Assembly (NCBI GenBank): GCA_020622165.1
Contig: JACNMN010000001.1
Coordinates: 124,001-188,000, forward strand
Direction: 5' to 3'
From: Boseongicola sp. H5
Lineage (GTDB): Bacteria; Pseudomonadota; Alphaproteobacteria; Rhodobacterales; Rhodobacteraceae
Length of the DNA: 64,000 bases
A model generated the notes under the pieces. That model worked only from the letters and a program-made list of their open reading frames with translations. It was not told the DNA's origin and searched no databases. Of the stretch, positions 17,403 to 27,241 are shown one piece after another. Every line of letters starts with the position of its first letter. Position 1 is the first letter of the stretch. The position numbers and the translations under genes are program-made.

Positions 17403-19670
17403 ATGTCCGGGACAAAAACCGATCTGGACACCCTCGCCCGGCCGGTGGATGTGTCGCCTGTTCTGCAGATCGTCGAACGCCTGAAAGACCGCGGCGCATC
17501 CTATGAGCGGCGGGCCAACCTGATCTTCCGGGCGCTGGTTCTGACCATTCTGGTGGGACTGGTCTATTACCTCGGCCTGCCCTTCTGGTCGCAATTCGTG
17601 GACGGCCGGAGGGAGACGTTTCTGGACACGCAGGCGTCGATTGACGCGGGCAACGCCGCGCTGGACACCGATCGCGCCGCGCAAGGCCGGCACCTGGCCG
17701 ACGCCCTGGCCGCGCGGCCGGTGGCGACTCTTTTGCGCGGCCCGCTGATGTCGCCCACCGGTCACGTCACCACGTCCGAGGGGACAGTCTTCTATGGCCG
17801 CAGCGACCGGCTGGCCTTTTTGCCGGACGGTGCCGACAGCCTGCGGGAGATCCGCGTGGAGGAGCGGTTCGGCGGCCCGCTTCAGGGGTTCAGCAATCAC
17901 GTTGAGTTCGCGGGCCAGACGGTGCTGTTCGGCAATGCGCAGGGTGCGTTGGTCTTTCGCGACGATCCGGCCCAGGCCGAACCGGTCTATTTCCAGGACG
18001 CCCCGCAGAACGAGGACAGCCAGTTTCACCTGACCGGAAGCCTCGTTTCCGAGACGACGCTCTACCTGTTCGGCAACGACGGCACGATCCTGTGGACGCA
18101 GTCGCCCCGCGACTGGTTCGAACGGTTCGAGACGGGGACCACGGACACCATCGTCGGCGGCCATCTCGACACCGGCGGGCCGGTGTTCGCCGGTCCGCCC
18201 GGGCGGCTTTTCCGCATCGACGAGGATACCGCGTCAGGGCCGCGGATCGGCGCGGTCGAGATCGACCTGGACGGGCCGGTCACGGTCGCGGTCGATGCGC
18301 CGGCGGGCTGGCTTCTGCTCTCGGGGCAAGGTCAGGGCTACGTGCTTCTTTCGGCCCGTGGCGGCACCATCGAAAGCGGGGCGCTGCCGCCCGAGACGGC
18401 GGGCGAATGCTGCGGGGCCGACGCCGTGGTGATGGGCGACCGCGTCTACGCCCTTGTCAACAACGCGGTCGTCACGTCGCGGGACGGCGGCGCAAGCTTC
18501 GCGGCCACCGCCGAGATCGGCAACCTCCCCAACACGATCCTGGCCACGCCCGAGGCCGTGGTGGTCTATTCGGGGCAGGTAAATCCTGCATACCGATCGG
18601 TTGATAGCGCGCGGGGTTTCGCGCCCGCCCCCGGTGCGCCAAGCATCTATTACGGGCATCTGGTGTTCGAAGACACGGTGATCCTGCATGGCGCGGCGGG
18701 CAGCATCGCGCGATCGGCGAATGGCGGGCGGAGCTTCGAGACGATCGACGACATCCTGGACGATTACCTATACGGCAACGCCACGGATGGCACGGCCTTC
18801 GTGCTGTTCGGGGGCAATGGCAGCGCGGCTTATGCCTCCGCACCGCGCGCGCCCGTGCAGGCCTTTGCCCTGCCCCTTGTGGCCGATGCCGAGCGCACGA
18901 CCCAGTTTACCTATGGCGGCGGCCTGTCCCTCGGCGAAGGGGACTTCCTGATCTATGGCGAGGACGGGTTCATCCGCATCGACTGGCGCTGGCGCGACGC
19001 CTTCGCGGCGCTGGAACTTGCGCCCGGCGCCGCGGGCGACGTCGCGCTGGCAGGTTTCATCGACCGTCTGCCGAACCAGGTCCGCAGCTCGGCAGACATC
19101 TCGGAGTTGCGGCAGGCCGTGGGCGTGATCACCGCGCAGCGCGACGTGCTGACCGATCTTCAGATCAGCACCGACGCCGAGCTGCAACGCCTGAACGACT
19201 TCCCGCACAGTCTGCTGCTTCTGGAGCGCCAGCGAGAGAGTTTCGCGGGGTTCATGGCCACCTGTCGCGGGGCGACCAATTGGGCCACACCGCCCGAGCC
19301 GCGTGGGATCGCGGAGGCGGATGCGGACACCATAACGCTGGCCTGCCTGCAAGGCTGGGAGGCTCAGGTCCGTGCAGATCAGCCCTCGCCATGGTCTCTG
19401 GTGGCGGCGCAATTGCCTCCGGGTATTCTGCTTCTGTTCCTTCTGGCGACACTCAGCGGACTTTACCGCTACAACCTGCGTTTGGCCGGATTTCACTATT
19501 CGCGCGCCGACACGCTGGTGATGGCGATGGATCAAGAAGGCGGGCTGAACGCGGAAACACTGCTGAAGTATGCCGACGCGCTGGCCGCCGACAAGGTGGA
19601 GTTCGGCAAGGGCAATCTGCCGTCGGATCAGGCCGCGGCGATCGTGCAGGCGGTGGCCAACCGGAGCTGA
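17403..19670 (+). CDS. membrane-anchored Asp-box (beta-propeller-like) protein of unknown function
   Basis: 755 residues from the ATG at 17403, preceded by AGAGGAAA. A transmembrane helix at about 40-62 and another at about 677-697 bracket a large ectodomain. The ectodomain is beta-rich with Asp-box/BNR-type motifs such as TSRDGGASF and RSANGGRSF, and GxGSGxx turns typical of propellers. Between about 555 and 645 a helical region precedes the second helix. A short cytosolic tail follows. The topology puts the propeller in the periplasm with both ends inside. It lies 140 bases before an ABC exporter operon on the same strand, so it could act with it, but no family-level function is recognised. 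Confidence 0.75.
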   Translation: MSGTKTDLDTLARPVDVSPVLQIVERLKDRGASYERRANLIFRALVLTILVGLVYYLGLPFWSQFVDGRRETFLDTQASIDAGNAALDTDRAAQGRHLADALAARPVATLLRGPLMSPTGHVTTSEGTVFYGRSDRLAFLPDGADSLREIRVEERFGGPLQGFSNHVEFAGQTVLFGNAQGALVFRDDPAQAEPVYFQDAPQNEDSQFHLTGSLVSETTLYLFGNDGTILWTQSPRDWFERFETGTTDTIVGGHLDTGGPVFAGPPGRLFRIDEDTASGPRIGAVEIDLDGPVTVAVDAPAGWLLLSGQGQGYVLLSARGGTIESGALPPETAGECCGADAVVMGDRVYALVNNAVVTSRDGGASFAATAEIGNLPNTILATPEAVVVYSGQVNPAYRSVDSARGFAPAPGAPSIYYGHLVFEDTVILHGAAGSIARSANGGRSFETIDDILDDYLYGNATDGTAFVLFGGNGSAAYASAPRAPVQAFALPLVADAERTTQFTYGGGLSLGEGDFLIYGEDGFIRIDWRWRDAFAALELAPGAAGDVALAGFIDRLPNQVRSSADISELRQAVGVITAQRDVLTDLQISTDAELQRLNDFPHSLLLLERQRESFAGFMATCRGATNWATPPEPRGIAEADADTITLACLQGWEAQVRADQPSPWSLVAAQLPPGILLLFLLATLSGLYRYNLRLAGFHYSRADTLVMAMDQEGGLNAETLLKYADALAADKVEFGKGNLPSDQAAAIVQAVANRS

Positions 19671-19810
19671 GCCCCCGGACGGCCGCGAAACCACCGGCGC
19701 GATCCTGCGCATGACGCGACGTTCCGGTCTTCGGGATTGAGCCAAGTCAATTCGCCCTGGCACCTATCTGTTACAACGCAGGCGCGACAGGGTGGAAACG
19801 GGAGCCGGCA

Positions 19811-20518
<708 letters not shown>

Positions 20519-20523
20519 GCGGC

Positions 20524-22887
20524 ATGCAGGCACTCGACAAAAAGCTGTTTCGCGACTTCAGGCGCCTGTGGGTTCAGGCGGTGGCCATCGCGCTGGTGCT
20601 GTCCTGCGGGGTGGCGTTGCTGCTGACCTCTTTCGGGATGTATCAGGCGCTCGACGACACCCGCGCGGCCTATTACGAGCGCAACCGGTTCGGGGATGTC
20701 TGGCTCGACACGCGGCGCGCGCCCGAGACGCTGCTGCCGGAGCTGCGCGCGATCGATGGCGTCTATGCGATCGAGCCGCGGGTTGTCGGCGCGGCGATCC
20801 TGGATATCGAGGGGCGCAGCGAAAGCGCGGTGGGGCAGATCCTGTCCTGGCCCGAGGATGACGACCCGCTGCTGAATGTGCCGCTTCTGCGCTCGGGCGG
20901 CTACCCCGCGCCCACCTCCACCCGCGACGTGATGGTCAACGAGCCCTTCGCCGAGGCCAACGGGTTCGAGATCGGCTCGGTCTTTCATGCCAACCTGAAC
21001 GGTCAGCGGCGCGAGTTGCGCATCGTGGGCACCGCGCTAAGCCCGGAATACATCTACACGATCAGCCCCGGCGGCATGATGCCCGACAACGAGGGGTTCG
21101 GCATCATCTGGATGCCGGAACGCGCCGTGGCCGCCGCCTTCGACATGGAGGGGGCGTTCAACAACCTGTCGGTCCGGATCACGCAGGATGCCAGCGAGGA
21201 CGAGGTGATCGACGCGCTGGATAGGCTTGCCGAACCCTATGGCGGGCTTGGCGCCTACGGCCGGGCGCAGCAGATCAGCGACAGTTTCGTCACCTCCGAG
21301 ATCGCGCAGTTGCGGGGCATGGCGATGGTGGTGCCGCCGATCTTCTTCGCCATCGCGGCGTTTCTGGTCAGCATGGTGATGGGCCGGATCGTGGCGCTGG
21401 AACGCTCCGAGATCGGCCTGCTGAAGGCGATCGGGTATTCGGATCTGGAAATCTGTCTGCATTACCTGCTTCTCGCGGGCTTCATCGCCGTGGTCGGCAT
21501 CGCCATCGGCTGGGGCGCGGGCACGTGGCTTGCGCGCGGCATGGCGGTGCAATACGCCGAGTTCTTCGACTTTCCCTATCTTCTGTTCCGGGTGCCGGGC
21601 TGGGTCTATGCGATTTCGGGGCTTGCGGCGCTTGTCACGACGATGCTGGGCGCCGCGCGCGCGGCGCTGGCGGCGGCGCGGCTGGCCCCGGCCATCGCGA
21701 TGCAGCCCCCCGCCCCGCCGCGCTTCAAGCGCAGCATGATCGATGTGGCCATGGCCAGACTGCGCCTGTCGCAGCCGACGGTGATGATCCTGCGCAGCTT
21801 TTTCCGCTGGCCCGGGCGCAGCGCGATGACCTGTCTGGGGCTGGGCTTCGCGGTCGCCTCCGTCGTGGCGGCCTCCTTCGTGAACGACGCGCTGGAAAAC
21901 ATCGTCGACGTGGCGTTCTACCAGTCGAACCGGCAGGACGCGATGTTGCTGTTCACCGAGAACGTGCCGGAAACCACGATTGCCGAGGTGCGCCGCCTGC
22001 CCGGTGTCCTGCAGGCCGAGCCGCAGCAATATCTGCCCGCGATCCTGCGAAATGGCCCGCTGGAAAAAAGCCTCGCCGTGGAGGCCCGGCGCCCCGGTAC
22101 GGATCTGAGCCGGGTGATCGGCGCCGATGGCGAGGTCAGCACCGCGGAGCCCGGCGGCATGCTCCTGTCGGAGCGGCTGGCCAGCCAGCTTGACCTTGGC
22201 ATCGGCGATATGGTCGAGGTCGAGTTTCTGTCGGGCCGGCGCGAAACCCATGAGATGGTGGTGACCGGGCTGGTGGAGCAGTATTTCGGGCTGGGTGCCT
22301 ATGCGGATCTGGATTATCTCAACCAGGTGTTCCGGCAAAGCCCGCAGATGTCGGTGGTCAATGTCACGCTGGATGACAACGAGCTGGAGGCGCTGCACGC
22401 GCGCCTGAAGGACATTCCGCGCCTGTCCGGCCTGATCATGATGAACGACACGCGCCGGAGCTTTCAGGACACGATCCGGGAAAACGTGGTGGTGATGAAC
22501 ACGGTCTATATCGTCATCGCCGTGCTGATCACCGTAGGCGTGGCCTATAACGGCGCGCGCATCCAGCTGAGCGAGCGCGCCCGCGAACTGGCCAGCCTGC
22601 GCATCCTGGGCTTTTCACGGGGCGAGGTGTCTTACGTGCTTGTGGGCGAGACGATGCTGCTGGCGCTGGTGGCCCAGCCTATCGGCTGGCTGCTGGGCGC
22701 GGGGATCGCGCAGGCCATGGTGGGGGCGTTTTCGTCGGATATCTATTCGATGCCGCTGATCCTGAAACCCGACATCTTCTCCCGCGCCAGCCTTGTGGTT
22801 CTGGCCGCGGCCCTTGCCTCGGCATTGATCGTGCGCCGCAGGCTGGATAATCTCAATCTCGTTTCCGTCATGAAAACAAGGGAGTAA
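20524..22887 (+). CDS. ABC transporter permease, FtsX/MacB-like with two FtsX domains
   Basis: About 787 residues from the ATG at 20524 (SD GGTGAG four bases before). GTG codons at 20512 and 20515 are alternatives; the latter overlaps the upstream stop as GTGA. One N-terminal helix, a large periplasmic segment, three helices (about 275-400), a second helix and periplasmic segment, then three C-terminal helices give a duplicated FtsX arrangement with about eight membrane spans. Such double-domain permeases export lipids, peptides or drugs with mechanotransmission. The substrate cannot be read from the sequence. Confidence 0.9.
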   Translation: MQALDKKLFRDFRRLWVQAVAIALVLSCGVALLLTSFGMYQALDDTRAAYYERNRFGDVWLDTRRAPETLLPELRAIDGVYAIEPRVVGAAILDIEGRSESAVGQILSWPEDDDPLLNVPLLRSGGYPAPTSTRDVMVNEPFAEANGFEIGSVFHANLNGQRRELRIVGTALSPEYIYTISPGGMMPDNEGFGIIWMPERAVAAAFDMEGAFNNLSVRITQDASEDEVIDALDRLAEPYGGLGAYGRAQQISDSFVTSEIAQLRGMAMVVPPIFFAIAAFLVSMVMGRIVALERSEIGLLKAIGYSDLEICLHYLLLAGFIAVVGIAIGWGAGTWLARGMAVQYAEFFDFPYLLFRVPGWVYAISGLAALVTTMLGAARAALAAARLAPAIAMQPPAPPRFKRSMIDVAMARLRLSQPTVMILRSFFRWPGRSAMTCLGLGFAVASVVAASFVNDALENIVDVAFYQSNRQDAMLLFTENVPETTIAEVRRLPGVLQAEPQQYLPAILRNGPLEKSLAVEARRPGTDLSRVIGADGEVSTAEPGGMLLSERLASQLDLGIGDMVEVEFLSGRRETHEMVVTGLVEQYFGLGAYADLDYLNQVFRQSPQMSVVNVTLDDNELEALHARLKDIPRLSGLIMMNDTRRSFQDTIRENVVVMNTVYIVIAVLITVGVAYNGARIQLSERARELASLRILGFSRGEVSYVLVGETMLLALVAQPIGWLLGAGIAQAMVGAFSSDIYSMPLILKPDIFSRASLVVLAAALASALIVRRRLDNLNLVSVMKTRE

Positions 22888-22892
22888 CGGCT

Positions 22893-24104
22893 ATGTCGCT
22901 GAAACCCAGAACCTTGGGCATCCTGGCCGTCGGCGGCGCCATTCTGGCCGCGCTGCTCTATGTCACGTTCCGGACCGAGCCGATCCCGGTCGATCTGCAC
23001 GAGATCGCGAGCGGGCCGTTGCAGGTGAGCGTGGATGCCGACGGGCGGACGCGCATCCGCGATATCTACGAGGTGGCCGCGCCGATCACCGGAACCGCGC
23101 TGAGATCGCCGGTTCAGGTGGGCGATACCGTGGTTGCGGGGCAGACCGTTGTCGCCGAGGTGGAACCGGTGGCGCCCAGCCTGCTGGACAGCCGGACGCG
23201 CATGCAGGCCGAAGCCACCATCGCGGAGGCGGAGGCGGCGCTGAACGTGGCGCAGACCGATCACCGGCGCGCGCAGGAAGAACAGACCTATGCGCAGATG
23301 CAGTTCGAGCGGATGCAGGTGCTGGTGGAGCGGGGCGTGTCGTCGATCACGGCGATGGAGGATGTCACCCAGCGGCTGGCGATTGCCGATGCCGCGGTGG
23401 AGGCCGCCGCGGCGCGGATCGAGATCGCCCGGAGCACGCTGGAGCGGTCCCGCGCCGCGCTGATGGGCCCGGAGACGGCGAGTGCAGGCAATGGCGATTG
23501 CTGTGTCGAGATCGTCGCGCCCGCGGACGGCGTGGTTCTGTCGGTCGCCAATATCAGCGAACGCCCGGTGGTCGCCGGCGCGCCGCTGATGTCGATCGGC
23601 AACCCGGGCGAACTGGAGATCGTGGCCGATCTGCTGTCGTCGGACGCGGTGAGACTGTCGCCCGGTGCGGTGGCGATCGTGGAACGCTGGGGCGGGCCGG
23701 ACCCGCTGATGGCGGAACTGGACCGGGTGGAACCCTCGGCGCGCACTCATATCTCCGCCCTGGGGATCGAGGAACAGCGGGTGGATGCGATTTTCCGCCT
23801 GACCTCTCCGCCCGAGGACCGTGCGGGGTTGGGCGACGGGTTTTCGACCTTCCTTCGGATCATCGAATGGCAGGCGGAGGATGTGGTGCAGGTGCCGCTG
23901 AGCGCGCTGTTCAGGCGCGGGCAGGACTGGGCCGTTTTCGTGGCCGATGGCAGCACCGCCCGCGAGATCATCGTGGAGCTGGGCCGGCGCAGCGACCGGT
24001 TCGCCGTGGTGACCGGCGGTCTGGAGCCCGGCATGATGGTGGTCACCCATCCCAATGACGATATCGTCGATGGCAGTCCGGTGATCGACCGGGCCGAGTT
24101 GTAG
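22893..24104 (+). CDS. HlyD/MacA-family periplasmic adaptor subunit
   Basis: 403 residues. An N-terminal helix (about 8-26) anchors the protein in the inner membrane. A lipoyl-like half (ITGTALRSPVQVGDTVVAGQ), a coiled-coil hairpin (about 100-190, AEATIAEAEAALNVAQTDH), and the second lipoyl half (IVAPADGVVLSVANIS) follow, then beta-barrel and membrane-proximal domains. It starts 5 bases after the permease stop and should link the ABC transporter to an outer-membrane factor. No TolC-like gene is in the window. Confidence 0.92.
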   Translation: MSLKPRTLGILAVGGAILAALLYVTFRTEPIPVDLHEIASGPLQVSVDADGRTRIRDIYEVAAPITGTALRSPVQVGDTVVAGQTVVAEVEPVAPSLLDSRTRMQAEATIAEAEAALNVAQTDHRRAQEEQTYAQMQFERMQVLVERGVSSITAMEDVTQRLAIADAAVEAAAARIEIARSTLERSRAALMGPETASAGNGDCCVEIVAPADGVVLSVANISERPVVAGAPLMSIGNPGELEIVADLLSSDAVRLSPGAVAIVERWGGPDPLMAELDRVEPSARTHISALGIEEQRVDAIFRLTSPPEDRAGLGDGFSTFLRIIEWQAEDVVQVPLSALFRRGQDWAVFVADGSTAREIIVELGRRSDRFAVVTGGLEPGMMVVTHPNDDIVDGSPVIDRAEL

Positions 24105-24153
24105 CGGCGCCGGGACGGTGGCCGGCGGGCCCGCGCGGCCCGAAAGAATTAGG

Positions 24154-24990
24154 ATGACGGCCATGATCTGGGCGCTTTCGATATCTGCCGGTCTGGGGCT
24201 GCTGCTGGCCGCCGTGATGTGGAAGACCAGCCTGAGAAGGGCGTTCGAGGCGCGGCGGGCCGAGGCGATGACCGTTCCCCTTGGCGGCGAAAGGATCCTC
24301 GGCGAGGCCGATATCGCCCATCTGCCGCCGCCGGTCCGGCGCTATATCGCGCTGACGGGGTCGGTGGGGCGGCCCGTCGTCACCGAGATCATGATGCATT
24401 TCGATGCCGTGATGTACGAGGCCCCGGGCGCGCCGGGCATGACCGGCCCGGTCCGGCAATACGAGCGCTTCGACACGCCCGAGCGCCTGTTCCTGATGAC
24501 CACGCGGATGAAAGGCCTGCCAGTGGCCGTGCTGCATGATTTCGACCGCGACCGTGCCACGATGCGCGTGCGCCTTGCGGGGCTGGTGAACGTGGTCGAT
24601 ACCGACGGCGCCGATCTGACCCGGACCGAAACGGTCACGATCCTGAACGATCTGTGCTTCTTCGCGCCCTCGCGGCTTGTCGATCCGCGCCTGTCATGGC
24701 GCGAGATCGACGACAGGCGCGCGCGGGTGCGGTTCGCGCTTGGCGGGAACACGGTATCGGCGGAGCTGATCTTCAACGCCGCCGGGGAACTGGTGGATTT
24801 CATGTCCGAGGATCGGGGCAGGCTGGAAAAGGACGGGACGCTGCGGCCTTTGCGCTGGAGCACACCGCTTGGCACCTACCGGGAGTTCGACGGGTGGCGG
24901 CTTGCCAGCGAGGGGGATGCGATCTGGCATCTGGAGGACGGACCCTTCACCTATGGCCACCTGCGTCTGACGCAGTACGACGCCCGATAG
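24154..24990 (+). CDS. DUF6544 family protein
   Basis: 278 residues from ATG 24154 (MTAMIWALS); ATG at 24163 is an alternative with AGGATGA just before it. An N-terminal transmembrane helix (about 5-22) is followed by a polar region with PPPVRRYIALTG and two beta-rich segments ending DGWRLASEGDAIW and FTYGHLRLTQ. These are features of a family of membrane-anchored proteins of unknown function (DUF6544). It sits 49 bases after the adaptor gene on the same strand and may be the last gene of the exporter operon. Confidence 0.7.
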   Translation: MTAMIWALSISAGLGLLLAAVMWKTSLRRAFEARRAEAMTVPLGGERILGEADIAHLPPPVRRYIALTGSVGRPVVTEIMMHFDAVMYEAPGAPGMTGPVRQYERFDTPERLFLMTTRMKGLPVAVLHDFDRDRATMRVRLAGLVNVVDTDGADLTRTETVTILNDLCFFAPSRLVDPRLSWREIDDRRARVRFALGGNTVSAELIFNAAGELVDFMSEDRGRLEKDGTLRPLRWSTPLGTYREFDGWRLASEGDAIWHLEDGPFTYGHLRLTQYDAR

Positions 24991-25027
24991 CGGGAACGGG
25001 GAGCTTCGCCCCCGGCGCAGGACCGTC

Positions 25028-26161
25028 CTAGCCGTCCGTCGCCGCGCCGATCCGTGCCGGCGAAATGCTGTCTGCATCGAAGCCGGGGCCGGACGTGTCC
25101 GGCGTGGCCGCCCCGTTCAGAGCAAGGCCCGCGGCGAAGCGCGCAAGGGCGGGCGCCATCATGATCCCGTAGCCGCCCTGCCCCGCCAGCCAGAGGAAGC
25201 CCGGAATGCGCGGATCGAACCCCACGACCGGCGCCTCGTCGGCGGTGAAGGAGCGCAGACCGGCCCAGGAATGGGAAATGCGGCGCACGGGGATCAGGGT
25301 TTCGGTTTCGATCCAGTGGGCCAGATGGGCGATGTCGAGCTCTTCGGGCCGCGCATCCTGCGGCGTGGTGGGCGTCGCATCGCCGGGCGATGCCATCAGC
25401 TTGCCCGCCTCGGGCTTGATATAGGCGCCGGTGGCCACGAAATCGACCGCGGGGCTGGTGGCCAGATCGATCCCGTCCGGCGCGTCCACGATGATCGCCG
25501 TGCGGCGCATGGGCACCAGCCCGACCGATGCCGCCCCGGCCATCGCGCCGATCTGGTCGGCCCAGGCCCCGGCGGCGTTCACGACGATGCGCGCGCGATG
25601 GGTCTGGCCCGCGGTCCGGACCTGCCAGACACCGGCGGCATGCTCCAGCCCCGTCACCGCCGCGCCGGTTTCGATCAGGCAGCCGCGCCGCCGGGCGCCC
25701 TTGAGATAGGCCTGATGCAGGCCTGCCACGTCGATATCGGCGACATTCGCCTCGTAGACCGCGCCCGCAAGCCGCTCGGGGCGCAGATATGGCGCGCGTG
25801 CCAGCGCCTCCTCCGGCGTGATCTCGACCACTTCCTCTCCGGGTTCGGAGAGCGCCAGAAGCGCCGGCAGCCGGTCCAGCGCCCCGGCGCCGGCCACGGT
25901 CAGGGCGCCGCGCGGGGTCAGAAGCGGGCTGTCGCAGAAGGCGGCGGGCGGGGCCGCGAAGAACGGGGCGCTGGCCGCATTGATCCGGCGCACCACCGGG
26001 CCGCCGTAATTCCGGGTGAAAAGGGCGGCCGACCGGCCCGTGCTGTGATAGCCGAGCGCGGTTTCGGCCTCCAGCACCAGAACGGTGCCGGCCTCGGCCA
26101 GTTCATAGGCGACGGAGGCGCCGGAGATCCCGCCGCCGATCACAAGGAAATCGTGGATCAT
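25028..26161 (-). CDS. FAD-dependent oxidoreductase, D-arginine dehydrogenase-like
   Basis: 377 residues. The N-terminal dinucleotide motif GGGISGASVAYELA (9-22) binds FAD. Block-by-block it matches the Pseudomonas D-arginine dehydrogenase: GYHSTGRSAA, PPAAFCDSPLLTPRG, DIDVAGLHQAYLKGARR, VNAAGAWADQI, RRISHSWAGLRSFTADE and GQGGYGIMMA. The family oxidises basic D-amino acids to 2-oxo acids. Placement beside an RpiR regulator and a peptide-type ABC importer suggests a catabolic role for an imported D-amino-acid derivative. Substrate specificity is inferred. It is transcribed away from rpiR, sharing a 148-base intergenic region. Confidence 0.85.
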   Translation of the reverse strand: MIHDFLVIGGGISGASVAYELAEAGTVLVLEAETALGYHSTGRSAALFTRNYGGPVVRRINAASAPFFAAPPAAFCDSPLLTPRGALTVAGAGALDRLPALLALSEPGEEVVEITPEEALARAPYLRPERLAGAVYEANVADIDVAGLHQAYLKGARRRGCLIETGAAVTGLEHAAGVWQVRTAGQTHRARIVVNAAGAWADQIGAMAGAASVGLVPMRRTAIIVDAPDGIDLATSPAVDFVATGAYIKPEAGKLMASPGDATPTTPQDARPEELDIAHLAHWIETETLIPVRRISHSWAGLRSFTADEAPVVGFDPRIPGFLWLAGQGGYGIMMAPALARFAAGLALNGAATPDTSGPGFDADSISPARIGAATDG

Positions 26162-26256
26162 GCTGATTGAGCCTTTGTGGCACGCCGGTGCCCGGAAGTG
26201 GCCGACCCCGCCACAAGACGCCTATTGCGCCGGGTTTGCAAGAAAAACCAAAAACG

Positions 26257-26286
26257 TTGACTTTTTGAAAGTTTTATTTCTTACTT
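26257..26286 (+). promoter_or_regulatory. promoter/operator region of the RpiR gene
   Basis: In an AT-rich block, TTGACT (26257-26262) is followed after 18 bases by TTACTT (26281-26286). A perfect inverted repeat ACTTT-TTG-AAAGT (26260-26272) and a GAAA-N6-TTTC pair (26267-26280) overlap the spacer, so the site could be an operator for the RpiR regulator encoded next. Confidence 0.4.
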
Positions 26287-26309
26287 AAGGGAACTGACGG
26301 GGAAATTTC

Positions 26310-27206
26310 ATGTCGAGACCTTTGCGCGACCGCCTGAACGAGGCGCTGGCAACCGCCTCCAAGGCGGATCGCGCGCTGGCCGGCTACATGCTGTCGGATA
26401 TGAGCACCCTGCCGTTCGAGACGGCCGCGAGCCTTGCCGTGAAGGTGGGGGTGAGCGAGCCGACCGTGGGCCGTTTCTGCCGCTCCATCGGCTATGACGG
26501 GTTCAAGGATCTCAAGAAGAACCTCAAGAATGACATGGGCGATCAGCCCTGGCTGATCGGGGATCGTCTGCGTGACCTGCAGGCCCGCACCAAGGCCGGC
26601 GAGGACCAGCTGGCGCGCGGGCTGGAGCTTGAAATGGCGGCGCTGGTCGCCGTCTACGAGGCCGCCCACAGCCCGGACTGGCACCGCGCAGTCAAGCGGC
26701 TGGCCGGCGCGCGCCGGGTTTTCGCCGCCGGTTTCCAGACCGAGCGCGGCATGGCCCAGATCTTCGTCAATCAGCTGCAATACCTGCGCGAGGACGTGCA
26801 TCTGCTGGATCTTGCCGGCGGCAATTTCGCCGAGGTTCTGGCGATCTCGGACGGCGACGCGGCCCTGGTGATCTTCGAGGCGCGGCGATACTCGCGCCAC
26901 GCGCAGTTGCTGGCCAGAGAGGCCAAGGCCGCGGGCATTCCTGTCACGCTGATCACCGACCCCTATTGCGACTGGGGCCGTGAGGTCTCCACCGAGATGT
27001 TCGTGGTGCCCACGGCGGTCAATCTGTTCTGGGAGTCCACCGCCCAGATGGCCAGCCTCGCCAATCTGCTGGTCAATGGGGTGTTCCTGGAACTCGGCCC
27101 CGAAGTCGAGGACCGGATGAACAGGATTGCCCGGCTTTACGGCCGTTTCACGGGCCATGTCGGCGATCCGGCCACCCCGCGCGCGGAGGGCCACCGCACA
27201 ACGTAA
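26310..27206 (+). CDS. MurR/RpiR family transcriptional regulator
   Basis: 298 residues. An N-terminal HTH_6 domain (about 1-75; SLAVKVGVSEPTVGRFCRSIGYDGFKDLKK) is joined to a SIS sugar-phosphate-binding domain (about 125-260; ARRVFAAGF, VFEARRYSRHAQLLAREAK). RpiR proteins sense phosphosugars or related small molecules. It stands between the D-arginine-dehydrogenase-like gene and the ABC importer and is the likely local repressor or activator of both. Confidence 0.92.
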   Translation: MSRPLRDRLNEALATASKADRALAGYMLSDMSTLPFETAASLAVKVGVSEPTVGRFCRSIGYDGFKDLKKNLKNDMGDQPWLIGDRLRDLQARTKAGEDQLARGLELEMAALVAVYEAAHSPDWHRAVKRLAGARRVFAAGFQTERGMAQIFVNQLQYLREDVHLLDLAGGNFAEVLAISDGDAALVIFEARRYSRHAQLLAREAKAAGIPVTLITDPYCDWGREVSTEMFVVPTAVNLFWESTAQMASLANLLVNGVFLELGPEVEDRMNRIARLYGRFTGHVGDPATPRAEGHRTT

Positions 27207-27241
27207 GTCTGCACATAATTACATAACAGGGAAAATCTGCC

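Noticed and set aside
26260-26280. Possible prophage or transposon terminal repeat
   Set aside because: The AT-rich inverted repeat is short, single and positioned as an operator; no transposase is near.
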